The notes under the pieces were generated by a model. The model was not told the origin of the DNA. It saw only the letters and a program-made list of their open reading frames with translations, and ran no database searches. Source: an uncultured Clostridia bacterium (GTDB lineage Bacteria; Bacillota; Clostridia; Christensenellales; Aristaeellaceae). From it: DNA of 8,292 bases. Shown here piece after piece: positions 6,443 through 8,292 of this stretch. Both the position numbers and the translations under genes were made by a program. Location of the stretch: positions 1 through 8,292 of the forward strand of contig CAKTTM010000073.1 in assembly GCA_934615145.1 (NCBI GenBank), read 5' to 3'. Numbering within the stretch: the first letter of the stretch is position 1; each line of letters begins with the position of its first letter.

Positions 6443-6819
6443 GGGTGGAGGATTTTCTGCTGAGCCTGCGCCAGCAGCAGGCGCAAATCGGCAGGCTGCT
6501 GCGCGTGCAGGCCAGCCTGCGCCAGCAGGCCGCGGACCATGAGGGCAGCGACCCGCTGCTGCATGCCCTGCGCCTGCAGCAGGCGCAGCAGCTGGCCGGG
6601 CGCATACTGGACGCCTATGAGGCCAGCGGCAAGCTCTGCGCGCGGCTGAGCCGCTTCATCGATAAACTGCCCGATCCGCAGGAGCGCGAGGTGCTGAAGC
6701 TATGCTATCTAAGCGGCCTCAACACCTATCAGATCGGCGAGATACTGGGCTATAGCGAGCGGCATGTCTACCGCATCCGCCACCGCGCGCTGATGCATCT
6801 GGAGGGGCTGCGGCGCTAA
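6439..6819 (+). CDS. Sigma-70 region 4-like regulator (DUF1492/ArpU type)
   Basis: This protein of 126 residues starts at TTG 6439 within the TTGA overlap; GTG 6445 is an alternative. The N-terminal 60 residues are rich in Gln, Leu, Arg and Ala and are predicted to be helical or coiled coil. Residues 77-121 are a sigma-70 region 4-like HTH: LPDPQEREVLKLCYLSGL, then YQIGEILGYSERHVYRIRHR, where the recognition helix would lie. There is no region 2, so it is not a complete sigma factor. The pattern resembles DUF1492/ArpU-like late-gene regulators of phages and integrative elements (family assignment by eye). Together with the upstream HTH gene it forms a two-gene unit predicted to be LexA-controlled. 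No phage structural or integrase genes are visible. Its target is unknown. Confidence 0.75.
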   Translation: MRVEDFLLSLRQQQAQIGRLLRVQASLRQQAADHEGSDPLLHALRLQQAQQLAGRILDAYEASGKLCARLSRFIDKLPDPQEREVLKLCYLSGLNTYQIGEILGYSERHVYRIRHRALMHLEGLRR

Positions 6820-6848
6820 GGGCGGAGAGTTGAGCCTTGGGCCGCCCT
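6819..6848. terminator. Hairpin between convergent genes
   Basis: AGGGCGG (6819-6825) pairs with CCGCCCT (6842-6848) around a 16-base loop. It overlaps the stop codon regions of both converging genes (TAA ending at 6819 on plus, TAG at 6849-6847 on minus). No clear U-run follows on either strand, so it is at best a weak bidirectional terminator. Confidence 0.45.
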
Positions 6849-8037
6849 ACTTCCCTTCAGCAATCAAGCGCAGGCAGGCATTCAGCGGGCTCTCGCTGGG
6901 CTTGCTGAAGTGATCTGGCTGGCTGCCCTGCAGCGGGTTGAGCGAGCCATCGGCATTGGCGCCGCTCTCCACAAAGAAGCCAAGCATCAGCCCGGTGTGA
7001 TGAAGCGCCACCTGTGAGGCGCCCTGCAGCACCCCGCCGTCGCCGCCGGTGGTGCGGCCCACCACGGTGGCCCAAGCGGTATCCAGGCAAAAGCGGGTGA
7101 ACATCTCGGCGGCGGAGTAACAGACCTCGTCCACCAGCAGCCAGCGCCGCAGCGGCCTGTCCACCTGGGGCGCCCAGTAGCCATCCAAGGGAAAGCGCTG
7201 TGTCTTTTGCCCCAGATGCGTCATGCCAAGCTCGCTGACAAAGTCCGGCAGCCCAGGCATATCCGGACTGATGGGCCGCAGGTCGGTGTGCTCGTACTGG
7301 GGCGCGATGATGTCGGTCAGGCGCAGGTAGGAGGTATAGCTCCAGCTGACCGGCTCGCTGAAGGCCGAGACGATATGGTGCATCCAGTGAAGCGTTTGCC
7401 CCCCGCCATTGCCGGTGATATCGATGATGACATGCTGGGCCTCCGGATGCCGCGACAGGGTATCCGCGATAGGCACCAGCCGCTGCGGGTCAAAGGCGGC
7501 CTTGAAGATGGGATAGCGTATATGAAGGGCCCGGCTGCCCGGGATGTAACGCATGGCGATTTCTGGCGGCTGGCTATCGTAGCGCATCGGCTGATGCGCC
7601 GAGGCCAGCTGCGCGTAGCTGGCCATGCCCTGGGGCGAGTAGAGCTGCACCCAATAGTCCCAGTCCTCCCCCTGTCGCCGGGCATAGTCATAGCTGAGCC
7701 TGAAGGCATCGGGGCTCACAGGCCCCAAGTGGGCCAGGTAGCCCGGCGCCGCGCAGACATCCTGCATCAGCAGATAGAGGCCCGCCGCGTCAGTCACGCG
7801 CGGGCCTATCTTAGCGCGGACCTCCAGGCGCAGGGCCTCCAGCTCGGCCTCGCTCTTGCCCGCCAGCGGCAAAAAGGGAAAGCTCTCATGCAGTATCGCC
7901 CACATCTGGTCATAGTCGGCCAGCAGTTCCTCGGTGGTGAAGCTAAGCTTGACCGGCTGATCAGCGCCGCCGCTTGCTGCTAAGCAGGGCAACAGCAGCG
8001 CCAGCAGCAGGCTGACGGCCATCAGGCGTCTTAGCAT
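6847..8037 (-). CDS. Exported S41-family (C-terminal-processing type) peptidase
   Basis: This protein of 396 residues starts at the minus-strand ATG 8037-8035, with AAAGGAG (8052-8046) 8 bases upstream. The frame stays open 49 codons further out, but that extension reads as non-coding. Residues 1-22 form a Sec signal peptide (MLRRLMAVSLLLALLLPCLA). LLPC is a poor lipobox, so a lipoprotein is unlikely. The C-terminal half carries S41 hallmarks: a beta strand ending in IIDITGNGGG (204-213), the probable nucleophile Ser308 in VDEVCYSAAEMF (302-313), and GRTTGGDGG (327-335). The N-terminal 30-200 region lacks an obvious PDZ domain and resembles the lead domain of tricorn-like S41 proteins. The likely location is outside the membrane. 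The substrate is unknown. It has its own promoter and is divergent from the hydrolase at 8228. Confidence 0.82.
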   Translation of the reverse strand: MLRRLMAVSLLLALLLPCLAASGGADQPVKLSFTTEELLADYDQMWAILHESFPFLPLAGKSEAELEALRLEVRAKIGPRVTDAAGLYLLMQDVCAAPGYLAHLGPVSPDAFRLSYDYARRQGEDWDYWVQLYSPQGMASYAQLASAHQPMRYDSQPPEIAMRYIPGSRALHIRYPIFKAAFDPQRLVPIADTLSRHPEAQHVIIDITGNGGGQTLHWMHHIVSAFSEPVSWSYTSYLRLTDIIAPQYEHTDLRPISPDMPGLPDFVSELGMTHLGQKTQRFPLDGYWAPQVDRPLRRWLLVDEVCYSAAEMFTRFCLDTAWATVVGRTTGGDGGVLQGASQVALHHTGLMLGFFVESGANADGSLNPLQGSQPDHFSKPSESPLNACLRLIAEGK

Positions 8038-8056
8038 ATGCTTTTCTCCTTTGCGA

Positions 8057-8079
8057 GCGCGCTCTGCGCTCAAGCGCGC
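8057..8079 (-). other. GC-rich hairpin in the S41 gene leader
   Basis: GCGCGCT (8057-8063) pairs with AGCGCGC (8073-8079), with an alternative stem GAGCGC/GCGCTC at 8055-8060 and 8066-8071. In the minus-strand transcript this ends a few bases before the ribosome binding site at 8052-8046 and could modulate translation. No known riboswitch is recognised. Confidence 0.4.
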
Positions 8080-8116
8080 GCGTCTGTCAGTATCTGCTTC
8101 TGGTCGATCTGCTGTC

Positions 8117-8146
8117 ATCATAGCATGAATGGCATTTCTTTGCCAA
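8117..8146 (-). promoter_or_regulatory. Predicted promoter of the S41 peptidase gene
   Basis: On the minus strand TTGGCA (8146-8141) and TATGAT (8122-8117) are 18 bases apart, with TGC before the -10 (extended -10). The predicted start near 8110 leaves a leader of about 70 bases that contains a GC-rich hairpin. Confidence 0.7.
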
Positions 8147-8172
8147 GCGCTGTTGTGAGGCCTTTGCCCCGC

Positions 8173-8201
8173 TTGACGGCGCATTGGTCATGGGCTACGA
8201 T
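8173..8201 (+). promoter_or_regulatory. Predicted promoter of the right-edge hydrolase gene
   Basis: TTGACG (8173-8178) and TACGAT (8196-8201) are 17 bases apart. Transcription from about 8208 would give a leader of some 20 bases. It lies next to, and divergent from, the S41 gene promoter, so the two -35 boxes are about 26 bases apart. Confidence 0.6.
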
Positions 8202-8227
8202 GGCCAAAGCAACAGGAGGGAAACGGC

Positions 8228-8292
8228 ATGCGCATACTCTTCATCGGAAATAGCCACACCTATTACAATGACATGCCCTGGCTGTGCCAGCA
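8228..8292 (+). CDS. GDSL/SGNH-type hydrolase, N-terminal part (cut by window edge)
   Basis: Only 21 codons are visible from ATG 8228, preceded by AGGAGGG (8214-8220) at ideal 7-base spacing. The opening RILFIGNSHTYYNDMP matches block I of SGNH-fold hydrolases: a beta strand followed by GNS, with Ser9 as the presumed nucleophile. There is no signal peptide, so the protein is probably cytoplasmic. Such enzymes hydrolyse esters of lipids or carbohydrates; the substrate cannot be inferred from this fragment. The call rests on one motif, but the motif is characteristic. Confidence 0.68.
   Translation, partial: MRILFIGNSHTYYNDMPWLCQ

Noticed and set aside
7207..7983. Plus-strand open frame (258 codons) opposite the S41 peptidase gene
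   Set aside because: The minus strand has a signal peptide, a catalytic motif and a ribosome binding site; the plus-strand translation shows no family features.
8038..8184. N-terminal extension of the S41 gene by 49 codons
   Set aside because: It would bury the signal peptide, contains the predicted promoter -10 and the ribosome binding site, and reads as non-protein sequence.

Overview
The window looks like chromosomal DNA of an anaerobic, GC-rich member of the Firmicutes, probably class Clostridia. The grounds are a five-gene NAD-linked [FeFe]-hydrogenase operon of the type common in fermentative Clostridia, strong AGGAGG-type ribosome binding sites, frequent GTG and TTG starts with 4-base TTGA overlaps, and a Gram-positive type LexA box. 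No species can be named from the sequence.

Layout. (1) Bases 1 to about 740 are AT-rich and unlike the rest. On the minus strand they hold the first 174 residues of an adenine-specific DNA methyltransferase that runs off the left edge, preceded by a short, stop-interrupted coding remnant. This looks like the edge of an acquired restriction-modification locus. (2) Bases 723-5796 hold a promoter and a tightly packed plus-strand operon: hydC (NuoE-like), a free-standing GHKL ATPase, a small [2Fe-2S]-type thioredoxin-fold protein with three cysteines, hydB (NuoF-like flavoprotein with extra Fe-S domains) and hydA (catalytic [FeFe] subunit). Together they should form a cytoplasmic NADH- and ferredoxin-linked, probably electron-bifurcating, hydrogenase. 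The H-cluster maturases HydE, HydF and HydG are not in the window.

(3) Bases 5797-6169 carry no credible gene. Most of the stretch is a dense set of hairpins lying between two nearly identical 30-bp palindromes, a repeat-type element of unknown nature. (4) Bases 6170-6819 hold a near-consensus promoter, a GAAC-N4-GTTC LexA box and two overlapping small genes: a Cro-like helix-turn-helix protein and a protein with a sigma-70 region 4-like C-terminus. This is a compact regulatory module, apparently under SOS control, with no phage structural genes visible. (5) On the minus strand, bases 6847-8037 encode an exported S41-family peptidase that converges on the regulatory module through a shared hairpin. 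Divergent from it, a GDSL/SGNH-type hydrolase starts at 8228 and is cut by the right edge.

The hydrogenase genes work as one complex. The other blocks show no obvious functional link to it. The points most worth a second look are the LexA-controlled two-gene module, the multi-hairpin element and the altered H-cluster motif in HydA.
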